DNA from: Botryobacter ruber
Lineage (GTDB): Bacteria; Bacteroidota; Bacteroidia; Cytophagales; Hymenobacteraceae
Length of the DNA stretch: 64,000 nt
Direction of reading: 5' to 3'
Assembly: GCF_003347595.2 (NCBI RefSeq)
Contig: NZ_QCZK02000010.1
Location: 94,477-158,476 of the forward strand
Within the stretch, counting starts at the first letter, position 1; the number at the start of each line of letters is the position of its first letter. Positions 44,007 to 61,411 of the stretch are shown here, piece by piece. The notes beneath the pieces were generated by a model. The model worked only from the letters and a program-made list of their open reading frames with translations, ran no database searches and was not told where the DNA came from. The translations under genes were made by a program, and so were the position numbers.

Positions 44007-45245
44007 TTAATGCACGGCATGGTCGGCTGGCATATCCTGGCCGCTCCATACTTTCACGGCTGTCCAGGGTGCTGCCGGCTTTGCCCAGAAGTCGTCGGTT
44101 TCGGGCAGGCCCAGCGGCAGGAAAGCGGTGGCGCAGAGGTAGAGGCTGCCGGTGGTGATGTAGAACTCCGCCAGGTTGGGCTGGCTGCCGTACAGGCCGA
44201 TGCTGAGCCAGCCGTCTTTGGTGTAGGTAGCCGGCGCTTCCAGCGTTTTCTTAAGCACTGCCGTTAAGGCTCCTCTTACCTGCTCCGGCTTCACGTTTTC
44301 GGGCAGCTGCCGGCGCAGGGCCATGTCTGCCAGGTGGTGGAAAGCGCCTCCCCTGTACACAATAGACCTGCCCAGTACCGGGAAGGAGCCGTCGGTATGA
44401 ATCAGTCTTTCCTGGATGTCGGCATAGCGTTTGGTAATTTTGTCGAGCTGCGGCACGTACGATTTGTAGAGGTTATTCTTTTGGTTAACCACCTCAACAA
44501 TGGTAACCAGGTAAGGCTGAATCACATAGCTGTTGTAGTAGTCGAGGGCGAAGTGCATGCCATCGGAATACAGACCATCGCCAACGTACCAGTGTTCCTT
44601 GAACTCGCGCACAGCATACTCTATGCGAACCGGGTCGTACTCCAGCCCATACTTGCAGAAGAAGGCTTCGATCATGCCACTAAACAATATCCAGTTGGTG
44701 TACACCGGGATGGTGGGGCGTGTGCTGCGCAAGGCTGTAACGACCTGCTCCTGTACGGCCGGCTCCAGGTGCTCCCACAACCAGGGACAACGCACCAGGC
44801 CCAGTGCAAAAAACGAGGCATCTACCAGCGGCTGCCCGCCCTGCCACTGCATATAATCTTTTGCCTGCGGGTTTACGGCATTGGCCACCGCCTTCAGCGC
44901 CCACTGCCGGTACTGGTTGCGTAGCGCTACTTCTTCTCTGGCGCCTCCTTCCAGGTTCAGCCAGGGGCCGATGCCGCTCATTACCCGCCCGAAAGCCTCC
45001 AGGTACGTTACCTTGGCACGACCTGCTTTGTTGTCAATCCTGTCGGATAGTACCACCGGCATGTTCTGCTTCAGCTTGTCTTCGGCCAGGTTAGAAAGCA
45101 CCGGTCGGGCCACTTTATCGAGGTGGCTGAGCCACAGCTGCCGGTCGTTGGGGGCGGGAGTGGCTTTTTTCTTTTGGGCATGGGTGAGCCCGGAGCATCC
45201 GAGTACACAGGCGAGGGTGAGGAGTAGCGCTACAAGTCCTTTCAT
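44007..45245 (-). CDS. DUF2264 family exported protein, GH154-like
   Basis: 412-aa exported protein with signal peptide MKGLVALLLTLACVLGCSG. The body has DUF2264 markers: LEAFGRVMSGIGPWLNLEG, PLVDASFFALG, YVGDGLYSDGMHFALDYYNSYVI and GRSIVYRGGAFHHLADMAL. To my knowledge DUF2264 proteins have been placed in CAZy family GH154, with beta-glucuronidase activity in characterised members. With the BNR_4 propeller nearby this suggests processing of rhamnose-capped glucuronic acid on side chains. Family assignment is firm, activity less so. Confidence 0.8.
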   Translation of the reverse strand: MKGLVALLLTLACVLGCSGLTHAQKKKATPAPNDRQLWLSHLDKVARPVLSNLAEDKLKQNMPVVLSDRIDNKAGRAKVTYLEAFGRVMSGIGPWLNLEGGAREEVALRNQYRQWALKAVANAVNPQAKDYMQWQGGQPLVDASFFALGLVRCPWLWEHLEPAVQEQVVTALRSTRPTIPVYTNWILFSGMIEAFFCKYGLEYDPVRIEYAVREFKEHWYVGDGLYSDGMHFALDYYNSYVIQPYLVTIVEVVNQKNNLYKSYVPQLDKITKRYADIQERLIHTDGSFPVLGRSIVYRGGAFHHLADMALRRQLPENVKPEQVRGALTAVLKKTLEAPATYTKDGWLSIGLYGSQPNLAEFYITTGSLYLCATAFLPLGLPETDDFWAKPAAPWTAVKVWSGQDMPADHAVH

Positions 45246-45279
45246 GAGTTATACTGACTGGTTAATTTGTTTTATCGCA

Positions 45280-45318
45280 GCCTGCTGCTCCTGCCACCAT
45301 TCCCGCTGTACCTCCTGG
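45280..45318 (-). repeat. Dispersed repeat, copy 13
   Basis: CCTGCTGCTCCTGCCACCAT then TCCCGCTGTACCTCC on the plus strand, between the GH2 stop and the DUF2264 start. Confidence 0.6.
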
Positions 45319-45354
45319 AGCAACCAAACCGCTTCTTTCTTCACTAAACTTTAC

Positions 45355-48489
<3,135 letters not shown>

Positions 48490-48556
48490 TTATCTATCGA
48501 TCAGGCTTCAAAAATCAAAAACCGGTGTATGGGCACACACACCCTGCAGGTTTTCA

Positions 48557-48585
48557 GGAGCAGAGGCTGTGGTGGCTGGTGCAGC
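48557..48585 (+). repeat. Dispersed repeat, copy 14
   Basis: GGAGCAGAGGCTGTGGTGG then CTGGTGCAGC, followed by the conserved tail AAAGTTTTTTCAGG. It is nearly identical to copy 1 over the first 19 bases and lies between two minus-strand genes. Confidence 0.75.
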
Positions 48586-48609
48586 AAAGTTTTTTCAGGT
48601 AGCTGCTGC

Positions 48610-49950
48610 TCAGAACTTCGGCTTCCAGGCTACTACTTCTACCGCTTGCGGCGGCATGTTGGCACGGCCTTCGCCATCCACCTGCTCCACCTTTTGCACG
48701 AAGAGGTTCAGGATGCCCTTGTTTTTCCAGAGCTCGGTATCGTAGGTGGGCTCCCAGGAACCCAATGATTTTTCTGTCAGGTCTTTCAGTTCCCACTTTC
48801 CACTTTTCACATCGTCGATAATCGCGACAGATGCTTTGCTGCCCCGCTCTTCGTCGCGGAATATCATCAGAGCAGCTGTTTTAGCACCCTTCGTTTTCAC
48901 CATAATCTGCGGCCGGGCAATGGGAATGCGCTTGGTGCCTGCGCCGCTCAGGCTGAAGGGGGTGGTGCGAAAATCCAGTTCCAGCTCCTTCCACTCGTTT
49001 CCATCCTGGTACACAATGTGATATTGCGGCACGGTCTCGCCCTGCTCCCGCCAGTACGTGGCAATGAAAGGGTTCCCCTTGCTGTCGGCGCCCATGGAGG
49101 TCTGGTTGATGAGCTCGCTGTTCTGGGGAATTTTCCAGGCGTATTCTGCGGTGGCAGCCGTGATGGGCAGGCTATATTTCTCACCGTTCGACTTCTCCCA
49201 GGTTCTGCCGCCGTCGGTGGAACGGGCGTAGCCGAGGTCGTGGTTACTGGCTACGTTCGGGCTTTCGCGCCACACCCACGACACATGGATGGTACCGCGT
49301 TCATCGATATAGGCCTGCCAGTAGGCATTGCGCTGCCCTTCGCCGTCAATTAAGTTCTGATGCAGCTGCCTCCATTCCTTCTGCTGCGTATCGTAGGCGT
49401 TAAGAACCATGTTGCCACGGCCCGAGCCGCCATCGCGGTAAAAAAACAGCAGGTTGCCGTTCTGCAACCGGTAGAACTCCGGGTAAGATACATTCAGGTC
49501 GTTGATGCCTGTCATGGGTAGTTTATCGGTCAGTTCCAGCGAGCCGGGACTGGTGCTGCGGGCGTACTTGAGGCGGTTGTTGTGGTGGTCCCAGGAAAGG
49601 TGCAGAAAACCATCGCCATCCACCATGATGCTGATGCTGTTGTGCGCATCGTTGGCGTTGCCTTTGAAATCTGTTCTCCGGATTTCCCATTTCTCAGAAC
49701 CGACTTCCCGCTTTGCCAGCACCACCGACCGGTCCTGGTCGTACCAGGCGGCATACTGGGTGTTGTGGTGGGTAACAAGGGAGTTCTTGCGAAACACGAC
49801 CACATTTACCGAGTTATTCGCCCAGCCATCGGCAATGGTGGTTGTTTTGGGAGAATGCAATTCGGGCGTACAGGAGAACGTGAGCAGCAACAGTCCCCAG
49901 GCAGCGGCCAGCAATCCGGATGTAAGTTTACTGTTTGTGAGGTAAATCAT
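48610..49950 (-). CDS. BNR_4 family propeller enzyme, GH145/PL24/PL25-like
   Basis: 446-aa predicted lipoprotein (lipobox LTFSC, C27) with a seven-bladed propeller of the BNR_4 family. Markers are HLSWDHHNNRLKYARS (H122, H123), HVSWVWRESPNVASNHDLGYARS with RTWE, and PQYHIVYQDGNEW. Known relatives include the ulvan lyases PL24/PL25 and GH145, which acts on L-rhamnose-alpha-1,4-glucuronic acid caps of arabinogalactan; histidine in the propeller centre is catalytic in that group. Because there is no other ulvan gene here and rhamnogalacturonan genes surround it, a Rha-GlcA activity is the better guess. It follows the GH105 gene by 19 nt. Confidence 0.78.
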   Translation of the reverse strand: MIYLTNSKLTSGLLAAAWGLLLLTFSCTPELHSPKTTTIADGWANNSVNVVVFRKNSLVTHHNTQYAAWYDQDRSVVLAKREVGSEKWEIRRTDFKGNANDAHNSISIMVDGDGFLHLSWDHHNNRLKYARSTSPGSLELTDKLPMTGINDLNVSYPEFYRLQNGNLLFFYRDGGSGRGNMVLNAYDTQQKEWRQLHQNLIDGEGQRNAYWQAYIDERGTIHVSWVWRESPNVASNHDLGYARSTDGGRTWEKSNGEKYSLPITAATAEYAWKIPQNSELINQTSMGADSKGNPFIATYWREQGETVPQYHIVYQDGNEWKELELDFRTTPFSLSGAGTKRIPIARPQIMVKTKGAKTAALMIFRDEERGSKASVAIIDDVKSGKWELKDLTEKSLGSWEPTYDTELWKNKGILNLFVQKVEQVDGEGRANMPPQAVEVVAWKPKF

Positions 49951-49969
49951 TCGGTAGGGTTGATAAAAG

Positions 49970-51184
49970 CTATTTTACAAGACGGTACATTTCGGAGGCC
50001 GCCAGCAAATAGGCGCCTACCCCGAATGCTGAAGTAGAATTAACGTCTACCACCTGCCCGGGAATAGCCCGCTCGCCGATGGGTTGTACATAGCCTACTT
50101 TGCCCGTTGGCTGCAAGGCTGTAGTGGTCAGATAGTTCCAGCCCTTTGCTGCAAATGGCAAATAAGCTTCCTTATCCAGGTAACCGTTGTTGATGCCCCA
50201 CAGCAGCCCGTAGGTAAAGAAAGCGGTGCCGCTTGTTTCCGGTCCCGGAGCGTGTTCCGGGTCCAGGATACTCCTGGTCCAGTAGCCTTCCGGCCGTTGT
50301 GTTCTGGCTATGGCCACGGCCATATCTTTGTACCTGCCTTCAAAAAAGGCATAGTGCGGGTCGTTCTTCGGAAGGTCCTGCAACACTTTGGCTAAACCGG
50401 CAAACACCCAACCGTCGCCGCGTGCCCAGAAATCTTTCTTGCCGTTTGCGCTTTTGTGTTTCGGGTACACATACTTGACATCGCGGTAGTACAGCTTTAC
50501 TTCCGGGTCGTACATGATGGAGTCGGCATAGCTGAAATACTCGTACAGTTTTTCCAGGTACTGTTTGTTGCCGGTTGTTTTGTAAAGCTTCGTCATTACA
50601 GGCATCACCATGTAAAGGCCGTCGGCCCACCACCAGTAATCCTTGTTTGGCGTACTCATCTGGTACTCCATTACTTCTTTGGCCCGGGCAATTTTTTTCC
50701 CGTCCTTGTTCTTATCCAGGTTGTACAGGTCGATGTAGGTCTGGAATGCTATCTGCCAGTCGCCGAACAACACGTAGTCGTCTTTTTCGCCATAGGTGTA
50801 TTTCCACTTCGATTTATCCGTAGATTTTGCGCCCATCCACTGGTTTTTCTCGGCCCAGGCTTCGGAGTAGTTTTTGTATTTTTCATTTCCGGTTACCTTA
50901 AAGGCTTCCATATTACCGGTGTGGTAGGCGGCTATGTCCCAGAAGGCCCAGCCATGATTGGGGTTTTCTGCCTGCCAATAATTGTTCACCTTTTCTATTA
51001 CTGCCTGCACCTCGTTTGCAGATTCTGGAAGCAATGGATTATTATTCTTAACCTGGACTACATTTTTAGTTGCAACGGCATTGCCAGCTTGTTCTGCGTT
51101 GTTTGACTGCCCTACATTAGGCGAAGCACATGCGCCCAGGAAAAGAACAAGAATTGAAGAATAAACCGTTTTTTTCGTCATCAT
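49970..51184 (-). CDS. GH105 unsaturated rhamnogalacturonyl hydrolase, lipoprotein
   Basis: 404-aa second GH105. The lipobox LGAC places acylated C19 after a short signal peptide, and a Gln/Asn/Val-rich linker follows. The barrel is very similar to the other copy: WMGAKSTDKSKWKY, YVLFGDWQIAFQTYIDLY, KDYWWWADGLYMVMPVM, and it ends at LLAASEMYRLVK with no sorting domain. It probably acts in the periplasm or anchored to the outer membrane, on products taken in by SusCD. Its stop lies 19 nt before the BNR_4 gene start, so the two are an operon. Confidence 0.9.
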   Translation of the reverse strand: MMTKKTVYSSILVLFLGACASPNVGQSNNAEQAGNAVATKNVVQVKNNNPLLPESANEVQAVIEKVNNYWQAENPNHGWAFWDIAAYHTGNMEAFKVTGNEKYKNYSEAWAEKNQWMGAKSTDKSKWKYTYGEKDDYVLFGDWQIAFQTYIDLYNLDKNKDGKKIARAKEVMEYQMSTPNKDYWWWADGLYMVMPVMTKLYKTTGNKQYLEKLYEYFSYADSIMYDPEVKLYYRDVKYVYPKHKSANGKKDFWARGDGWVFAGLAKVLQDLPKNDPHYAFFEGRYKDMAVAIARTQRPEGYWTRSILDPEHAPGPETSGTAFFTYGLLWGINNGYLDKEAYLPFAAKGWNYLTTTALQPTGKVGYVQPIGERAIPGQVVDVNSTSAFGVGAYLLAASEMYRLVK

Positions 51185-51240
51185 TAAGTTTTTAGTTATT
51201 TCAGATAACCCCCTGCCCTGGCAAACGCTTTATTTTGTTT

Positions 51241-51276
51241 GCAGCGGCAGCCACCACACCTGGTACACCACCTGCA
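51241..51276 (-). repeat. Dispersed repeat, copy 15 (degenerate)
   Basis: GCAGCGGCAGCCACCACACC then TGGTACACCACCTGCAC on the plus strand, upstream of the GH105 lipoprotein gene. Confidence 0.45.
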
Positions 51277-51457
51277 CAAGGTAAAATATAGATTTGATTA
51301 AACCCGCCTGTTTAGCAAGGCAGCGCAACGCAAAAATGACAGCCGTGACCAGAAATTTAAAGTAAAAGCCGGCCTGTCTTTTCCGGATACCCCCGAAAGA
51401 TAGGCCGCTTCAGGTAGTTCCTTATCCTGCTGTCACCTGCATTCCGTGCGGGGTATT

Positions 51458-55875
<4,418 letters not shown>

Positions 55876-55878
55876 CTA

Positions 55879-55897
55879 CAGGTGAGAGCCTCACCTG
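55879..55897. promoter_or_regulatory. Palindrome CAGGTGAG-agc-CTCACCTG
   Basis: Perfect 8-bp arms with a 3-nt spacer, 67 nt upstream of the GH2 start on the minus strand. No T-run follows in either direction, so an operator or leader hairpin is more likely than a terminator. Confidence 0.4.
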
Positions 55898-56220
55898 CTT
55901 GATTTCCAAAACTTACATTTGTGATTTATTCAGCCGCATCAGACTGATTATTTTCCACCAAAATTCCAACAATTATATTAGTTACCGGGGGGTATTTGCC
56001 TTTGTTTTTAGGGGGTATATTAATAAAATGCCGTTTTTTCAGGCATTTCGCTCCAGCTCCTCCCACTATTTTCAAAAGAGCGATATTCATGCAACACAAC
56101 AAGCAGCCACTCCAGTTTCACTGCCTGCTGCGCTATTGCGGTAGCTTTCGTCCCTTAGCAACACCCGTCTCCGCCCGATTACTTAAGGCTTTACATTTAC
56201 AAGCTCTTTATAATAGTTAC

Positions 56221-56250
56221 AGCTGCTGCCACCATACCCTCTGCTCCTCC
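56221..56250 (-). repeat. Dispersed repeat, copy 16
   Basis: AGCTGCTGCCACCATACCC then TCTGCTCCTCC on the plus strand, 43 nt from the susD terminator. Confidence 0.65.
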
Positions 56251-56292
56251 TTACGGCATCACAGAGTTTATTACTAACAAACCAGGTGCACA

Positions 56293-56331
56293 AAAAAGAG
56301 GCTGTCCGGAAAGTAGGGACAGCCTCTTTTT
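56293..56331 (-). terminator. Terminator of the susC-susD operon
   Basis: 15-bp perfect stem: AAAAAGAGGCTGTCC (56293-56307) and GGACAGCCTCTTTTT (56317-56331) with a 9-nt loop. A- and T-runs on the two sides allow termination in both directions. It lies about 105 nt after the susD stop and explains why the enzyme genes need their own promoter. Confidence 0.85.
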
Positions 56332-56437
56332 ATGCCAATTTAATACGTATTCCCCTACAGGTCAATTTCAAATAATCAATCCTCAGGAGGTTGTATCTTT
56401 CTTTTCAGAAAGTCACTGTAAATAATTCTGACCGGAA

Positions 56438-58072
56438 TTACTGAATATACCCCGGATTTTGCTCCAGAATGGCATCTTTGTTCAAATCAATCTCGTTCTG
56501 TGGTATCGGCAGTAACAGATTTGTTTGCGTTAAGCCGGTAATTTGCCTGTTCGCCGGCAATCCTGTTATATTGCTATTTAACCTGGTAGCTCTTTCTACT
56601 AAGGTACCTGTTCGCATAAGGGTTAACCTGCGGTTTTCCTCTCCTACCAGTTCTCTTACTCTTTCATCCAGAATAAAATCCAATGTTATATCAGATGCGC
56701 TTACAAGCGGAGCATTAGCTCTTCTTCTTAATTCATTAATAGATTCTGCTGCTTCATCAAGCTTACCTTGCTTAAATTCCGCCTCAGCACGAAGCAGGTA
56801 GGTTTCTCCCAAACGCATCAAGATAAAATCTTTCCACATACCATACCCGAATACATCCAACGGATCAAAATGGCCCCATTTTGTGGTATAGGGATTGATG
56901 ATAAAAAGTGTATCGGGACCTTGATAAGGTACTTTCGTTTTATAAATATTGCTGTATTTTGGAGCAGGATCATTATACCAGAATTCCCGGCGGATACTAT
57001 GCCGTGAATTACGCATATCTCCCTCGTCATACAGGTCATACAGCACCCAATTGTTCAGCCTGAGCCTGGCAATTCCTCTACCGCCAAGTGAATCGGCAGG
57101 AACCATACCTGCTCTGTTATGGTAAGAAGCTCCCCATACACGACGCTGCTGCGGATTATCGGTCGAGCCACCGGGCACGTCACGTGGGTTTTCGGCCTCC
57201 ATTACCCAGATAGCCTCTGTATTTCCCTGGCTCCTGCGCTGGTTACCATAGATAAACATATCAGAGAATGGGTCGCCTGGTATACCGGCATTAAATCTTA
57301 CCCCATACCGGTTTTTTATAAGACCAAACTGACCACTGGTAATTACAGAATCGGCATGAGCTTCGGCAAGAGCAGGCTGGTTAACCCGCAGGTACACTTC
57401 GGCTAATAGCTGATGCGCCATATACTTATTAGCTCTTGACTGTTTACTAGCTGGTAATGCACTGATATTTGGAAGATGTTTTGCAGCAAATTTCAGGTCA
57501 GTAATAACTACCTCGTTTACATCAGCGAGCGGAGCACGCACAAAGTCCGTCTTTGGTGCAGTAAGAGGTTCCGTAACCAATGGTACACCGCCAAAAGCAG
57601 TCGCCAGTAAGTTATATGACAAACCCCTGAAGAAACGGGCTTCTGCGTTTATTTTATTTTTTTCTTCATCAGTTAAACCTGAAATATCAGGACTTTCAAC
57701 ATTTTGAATGAGAACATTCGTATTATTGATCATGGTATAGGACCAGTTCCAGGTATTATCTGCCGCCCCATCCAAAGGAGTTAAGGTGTTATAGTTATAA
57801 TAAGGGTTCTCGATACCCTGCGGTTGCGTAGGCCAGGTAATATCTGTTCCTACCTGCCACACTGCCGGCCACCCTTGTGCCCAGCTAACCGAGTAAAACC
57901 TGTTGTTGTGGTTGTAAAGGCCAATTAAAGAGGCTTCAAAGCCTGCTTTATCCCGCAAAGTTGTGGGAGAATAAGAACTTAAAACTTCTTCATCCAGGAA
58001 AGACTTTTCACATGCGGTAAAGGTTTGCAGGCCTATACACATGCAAACAATTATTTTTATATATTTTTTCAT
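56438..58072 (-). CDS. susD: SusD/RagB family glycan-binding lipoprotein
   Basis: 544-aa outer-membrane lipoprotein that forms the lid of the SusC channel and binds oligosaccharide at the cell surface. Lipobox FTAC with C21, followed by EKSFLDEE. SusD TPR helices and the C-terminal RagB/SusD signature are visible (RLGETYLLRAEAEFKQGKLDEAAESINELRRRAN, with FILDERVRELVGEENRRLTLMR and LLPIPQNEIDLN). It starts 30 nt after susC and length is normal. Substrate in this locus is presumably rhamnogalacturonan I fragments; the sequence alone does not show it. Confidence 0.93.
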   Translation of the reverse strand: MKKYIKIIVCMCIGLQTFTACEKSFLDEEVLSSYSPTTLRDKAGFEASLIGLYNHNNRFYSVSWAQGWPAVWQVGTDITWPTQPQGIENPYYNYNTLTPLDGAADNTWNWSYTMINNTNVLIQNVESPDISGLTDEEKNKINAEARFFRGLSYNLLATAFGGVPLVTEPLTAPKTDFVRAPLADVNEVVITDLKFAAKHLPNISALPASKQSRANKYMAHQLLAEVYLRVNQPALAEAHADSVITSGQFGLIKNRYGVRFNAGIPGDPFSDMFIYGNQRRSQGNTEAIWVMEAENPRDVPGGSTDNPQQRRVWGASYHNRAGMVPADSLGGRGIARLRLNNWVLYDLYDEGDMRNSRHSIRREFWYNDPAPKYSNIYKTKVPYQGPDTLFIINPYTTKWGHFDPLDVFGYGMWKDFILMRLGETYLLRAEAEFKQGKLDEAAESINELRRRANAPLVSASDITLDFILDERVRELVGEENRRLTLMRTGTLVERATRLNSNITGLPANRQITGLTQTNLLLPIPQNEIDLNKDAILEQNPGYIQ

Positions 58073-58102
58073 ACTTCTGTATATTTTAAATGGAATGGAA
58101 GA

Positions 58103-61069
58103 TTATAGCGTCAGATTAAGTCCAAATGAAACAGTTCTTACAAGAGGATAATTGTTTACCCAATTTCCTGAACCTCTCGAATCCTGATTACTTTCCGGGT
58201 CCCATCCAACCCAGTCGGTAAATGTATAAAGGTTTCTACCGGTAGTGTAAAGTGTCAGGCCGTTTATGCCATATTTGTTCAATAATGCCTGAGGTACGGT
58301 ATAACTCAACCTGATATCTTTTATTCTGACATAGCTGTTGTCTCTGGCAAAATTGTATCCGTGGGGGTTTCTGTATGCCAGGGACGGAAACTCGTTACTA
58401 CGGTTCTCAGGAGTCCAGTAGCCTACTTCTGCCGGGATGTTTCTTCTGCCGGCTTCATCGCCATAGAAGATATCCGCATTACCTTTCATAGACCCTTGTG
58501 AAGTTTGCAGGAACACACTCAGGTGGAAATTACTATAGTGAAAAGTGTTGGTTAAACCGCCATACCACTTGGGCAATGTTGTTCCTAAATAAACTCTGTC
58601 ATCACCGGTAATTCTGCCATCCCCATTTACGTCCTCAAATTTAAGATCGCCGGGTTTTGCATTCAGGGATGTCGGTATATCATCACCTTCCTGCCATACT
58701 CCCTGCCATATGTAAGAATATACAGCTCCCAACGATTTTCCAATAAACCACCTGTTACCAACATCATCCTGCTTATCGCCATAGAGGTCTACTATTACAT
58801 TTTTATTTCTGGAAAAATTTAAACTTGTTTCCCATTTAAACTTGTTAGTCTCAACATTAACTGTGTTTAATGTTAGTTCAAGCCCGTTGTTCTTTACTGA
58901 GCCCAGATTGTACCAAACTTGTGAATAACCTGTGATATTAGGAATGTTCCTGCGAAGCAAAAGATCGTCCGTATTTGAGCGATAATATTCCAAAGTACCA
59001 TTAATCCTGTTTTGCAGGAAACCGAAATCGAGTCCAAAGTTTGTCGAGGTAGTTGTTTCCCAGTTCAGGTCGGCATTACCCAAACTTCCCGCCAGAACAC
59101 CAATTGTGCTTGTGCCCCCAAACGGAAAACGTACCGGGTTGAATAAAGTCGCGGTCTGGTTAACGCCAACTGCCTGATTCCCTGACTGACCGTAAGAGAA
59201 CCTGAGTTTAAGCTGATTCACAAATTCAGCATCCTGCATAAAGTTTTCGTTGGCTATATTCCAGCCTAACGCCATACTTGGGAAAAGCCCATACTTGTTT
59301 GTATTAGCTCCAAACGCTGAATACCCATCACGCCTGGCCGTTAAGGTTAATAAATAACGGCTATCAAAGGAGTAGTTCAGCCTTCCCATCTGGGAAAGTA
59401 ACGTAGATTTATCGCCATACGAGGAAGAAGTCCTGTTCTCAGCAGCTCCAAGGTTGTAAAACGACAGCTGGTCATTTACAAAAGTATTCGCTTCCGCTCC
59501 GGACCTGAAATATTGTGACTTTTGAGCACTGTAAAGTCCGGTGAAATCAAAATGGTGTTTGCCAAAATCTTTTGTATAAGTCAGAATATTTTCAAGAACC
59601 CAGTTATTGGTTTCATTGTTATTGGCATAAGCAGAACCAACCAGGTTATTGGCGGCACGCCCTTCATAACCCGATTGCCTGCCAATTTCATAGGTAGTAG
59701 AAGCATTTAAACGATATTTCAGGCCTTTGGCAAATCCTGGGGTTAACTCTGTATAAGCAGTACCCGTTATGTATTTCCTTCTGTCAATCCTGTCGGTTGT
59801 TAAACCTAATAACGGATTCGCAAACAACAGTTCAGGGAACATCGGATAAATTTCAAAGTTACCGGCATCATCGTTAACCTGGCCATAAGGGCTCATGGCA
59901 GTAGCAAGCAGCATATTAGCCCGGCCACCGTCCGAGTTATGGTCAGCAAAATACAGGGAAGCCCCCGCTTTCAGATAATCTGTAAATGTTGCATCCAAAT
60001 TTGAACGTACACTTGCACGCTCAAACTGATACCCTTTGATTACACCTTCCTGGTTCAGATACCCACCGGTAAGATAATATTGCACCTTATCTGTACCACC
60101 GGAAATGCTTAAGTTATGCTCAGTAATTTTACCGGTTTGCGTCGCAGCGTCGAGCCAGTCTGTTGTACGTCCTGCATTATAGTTGTCCACTTCAAAGGTA
60201 TTGGGCAATACCTGTGTTTGCGCAAGCCCCTGGGCAATTAAATAGTCTTTATACTTCTGTACATACGCTTCAGGAGAACTGGGTTCAAATTTATTGGCCA
60301 ATCCTTCCACGCCATAATAGCCATTGTAGCTTACCCTGGGTTCGCCGCTCTTACCTCTCTTTGTTGTAACCAGGATTACACCGTTTGATCCACGGGTACC
60401 ATATATAGCCACCGCAGAAGCATCTTTCAGAATTTCAATTGACTCGATGTCGTTTGCATTGATATCATTGATCTGGCCAAAGAATGGAGTACCATCAAGT
60501 ACAATAAAAGGAGATGTGTTTGCACTGATGGAGTTAACCCCTCTGATCCGCATACCACCGGAGCTACCAGGCACTGAAGAGCCTTGCGTAATGTTAAGAC
60601 CTGCGGTGGTACCCTGAATAGCCTGTGTCAGGTCGGTTACGGGCAGGTTCGATAATCTGTCTTTGGGCACAGATGCTACGGAACCGGTAATATCGGAGCG
60701 CTTCTGTGTGCCATAACCAACTACAACCACTTCTTCCAGTGCCTTGGACTCAGAGCCCATCTGCACGTTTATAGTTGTTCTGTTACTTATAGGTACTTCC
60801 TGCGGCTCATATCCCATAAATGAGAACACCAGAGTACCACTACTGGAGGGCACATTTATGGTATAGTTACCATCAACATCAGTAGGAACAGCCTTAGATG
60901 TTCCTTTTAGCAGTACAGTAACTCCAGGCATAGCGGCACCATCCTTATCAGTTACCTTACCCGACACGGTTATGCCCTGAGCTATTGCCCCGGTCACAGA
61001 AAAAAGAAACAGGGCGAGAAGCATAAAGCATCTCAACTCTTTGTAACAATTGTTTTGCATAGTATTCAT
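58103..61069 (-). CDS. susC: SusC/RagA TonB-dependent oligosaccharide transporter
   Basis: 988-aa outer-membrane transporter. Signal peptide ends GAIAQG; a CarboxypepD_reg-like domain (about 33-115) with GVTVLLKGTSKAVPTDVDGNY follows, then the TonB-box-like EEVVVVGYGTQKRSDITGSV, the plug domain (about 120-235, with MRIRGVNSISANTSPFIVLDG) and the 22-strand barrel ending RTVSFGLNLTL. It is paired with SusD 30 nt downstream. SusC is energised by TonB-ExbBD, not in this window. No sigma/anti-sigma pair is adjacent, so regulation by the hybrid sensor is more likely than by an ECF system. Confidence 0.95.
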   Translation of the reverse strand: MNTMQNNCYKELRCFMLLALFLFSVTGAIAQGITVSGKVTDKDGAAMPGVTVLLKGTSKAVPTDVDGNYTINVPSSSGTLVFSFMGYEPQEVPISNRTTINVQMGSESKALEEVVVVGYGTQKRSDITGSVASVPKDRLSNLPVTDLTQAIQGTTAGLNITQGSSVPGSSGGMRIRGVNSISANTSPFIVLDGTPFFGQINDINANDIESIEILKDASAVAIYGTRGSNGVILVTTKRGKSGEPRVSYNGYYGVEGLANKFEPSSPEAYVQKYKDYLIAQGLAQTQVLPNTFEVDNYNAGRTTDWLDAATQTGKITEHNLSISGGTDKVQYYLTGGYLNQEGVIKGYQFERASVRSNLDATFTDYLKAGASLYFADHNSDGGRANMLLATAMSPYGQVNDDAGNFEIYPMFPELLFANPLLGLTTDRIDRRKYITGTAYTELTPGFAKGLKYRLNASTTYEIGRQSGYEGRAANNLVGSAYANNNETNNWVLENILTYTKDFGKHHFDFTGLYSAQKSQYFRSGAEANTFVNDQLSFYNLGAAENRTSSSYGDKSTLLSQMGRLNYSFDSRYLLTLTARRDGYSAFGANTNKYGLFPSMALGWNIANENFMQDAEFVNQLKLRFSYGQSGNQAVGVNQTATLFNPVRFPFGGTSTIGVLAGSLGNADLNWETTTSTNFGLDFGFLQNRINGTLEYYRSNTDDLLLRRNIPNITGYSQVWYNLGSVKNNGLELTLNTVNVETNKFKWETSLNFSRNKNVIVDLYGDKQDDVGNRWFIGKSLGAVYSYIWQGVWQEGDDIPTSLNAKPGDLKFEDVNGDGRITGDDRVYLGTTLPKWYGGLTNTFHYSNFHLSVFLQTSQGSMKGNADIFYGDEAGRRNIPAEVGYWTPENRSNEFPSLAYRNPHGYNFARDNSYVRIKDIRLSYTVPQALLNKYGINGLTLYTTGRNLYTFTDWVGWDPESNQDSRGSGNWVNNYPLVRTVSFGLNLTL

Positions 61070-61230
61070 TTTAATTGGAATGTTGGTTTATAATTATTAA
61101 TTCTATCGATTCTGTTAAAAGACCTTTCATCTTTGTGGTTAATGTAATTACCCCTTAATGCTCACCTCCATTTATAAAACAGGAACATATTATTAAGATT
61201 TACACTAACTATCAATTGTTATTGCAATAT

Positions 61231-61260
61231 CAAATTTAGCCTTCTCCTCCGGCAACAAAA
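61231..61260 (-). promoter_or_regulatory. Candidate susCD promoter
   Basis: On the minus strand TAAATTTG (plus 61231-61238) matches TAnnTTTG and TTTTG (plus 61256-61260) lies 17 nt upstream, matching the Bacteroidota -33/-7 layout. The start of transcription would leave a leader of about 150 nt before susC. A G-rich tract lies just upstream. Confidence 0.5.
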
Positions 61261-61411
61261 GGGGGGAAATTCGCATTAAAAGGGGGAGGAATTCATCAGC
61301 AAGGGCGCAACTAATTTGAAAAATCCCATAAGAACCTATTTTCACTACACTTATGTCCGTCGCTGATACTAAAAAAACAGATTACAGAAGAATAAGTATA
61401 AGAACAAAATT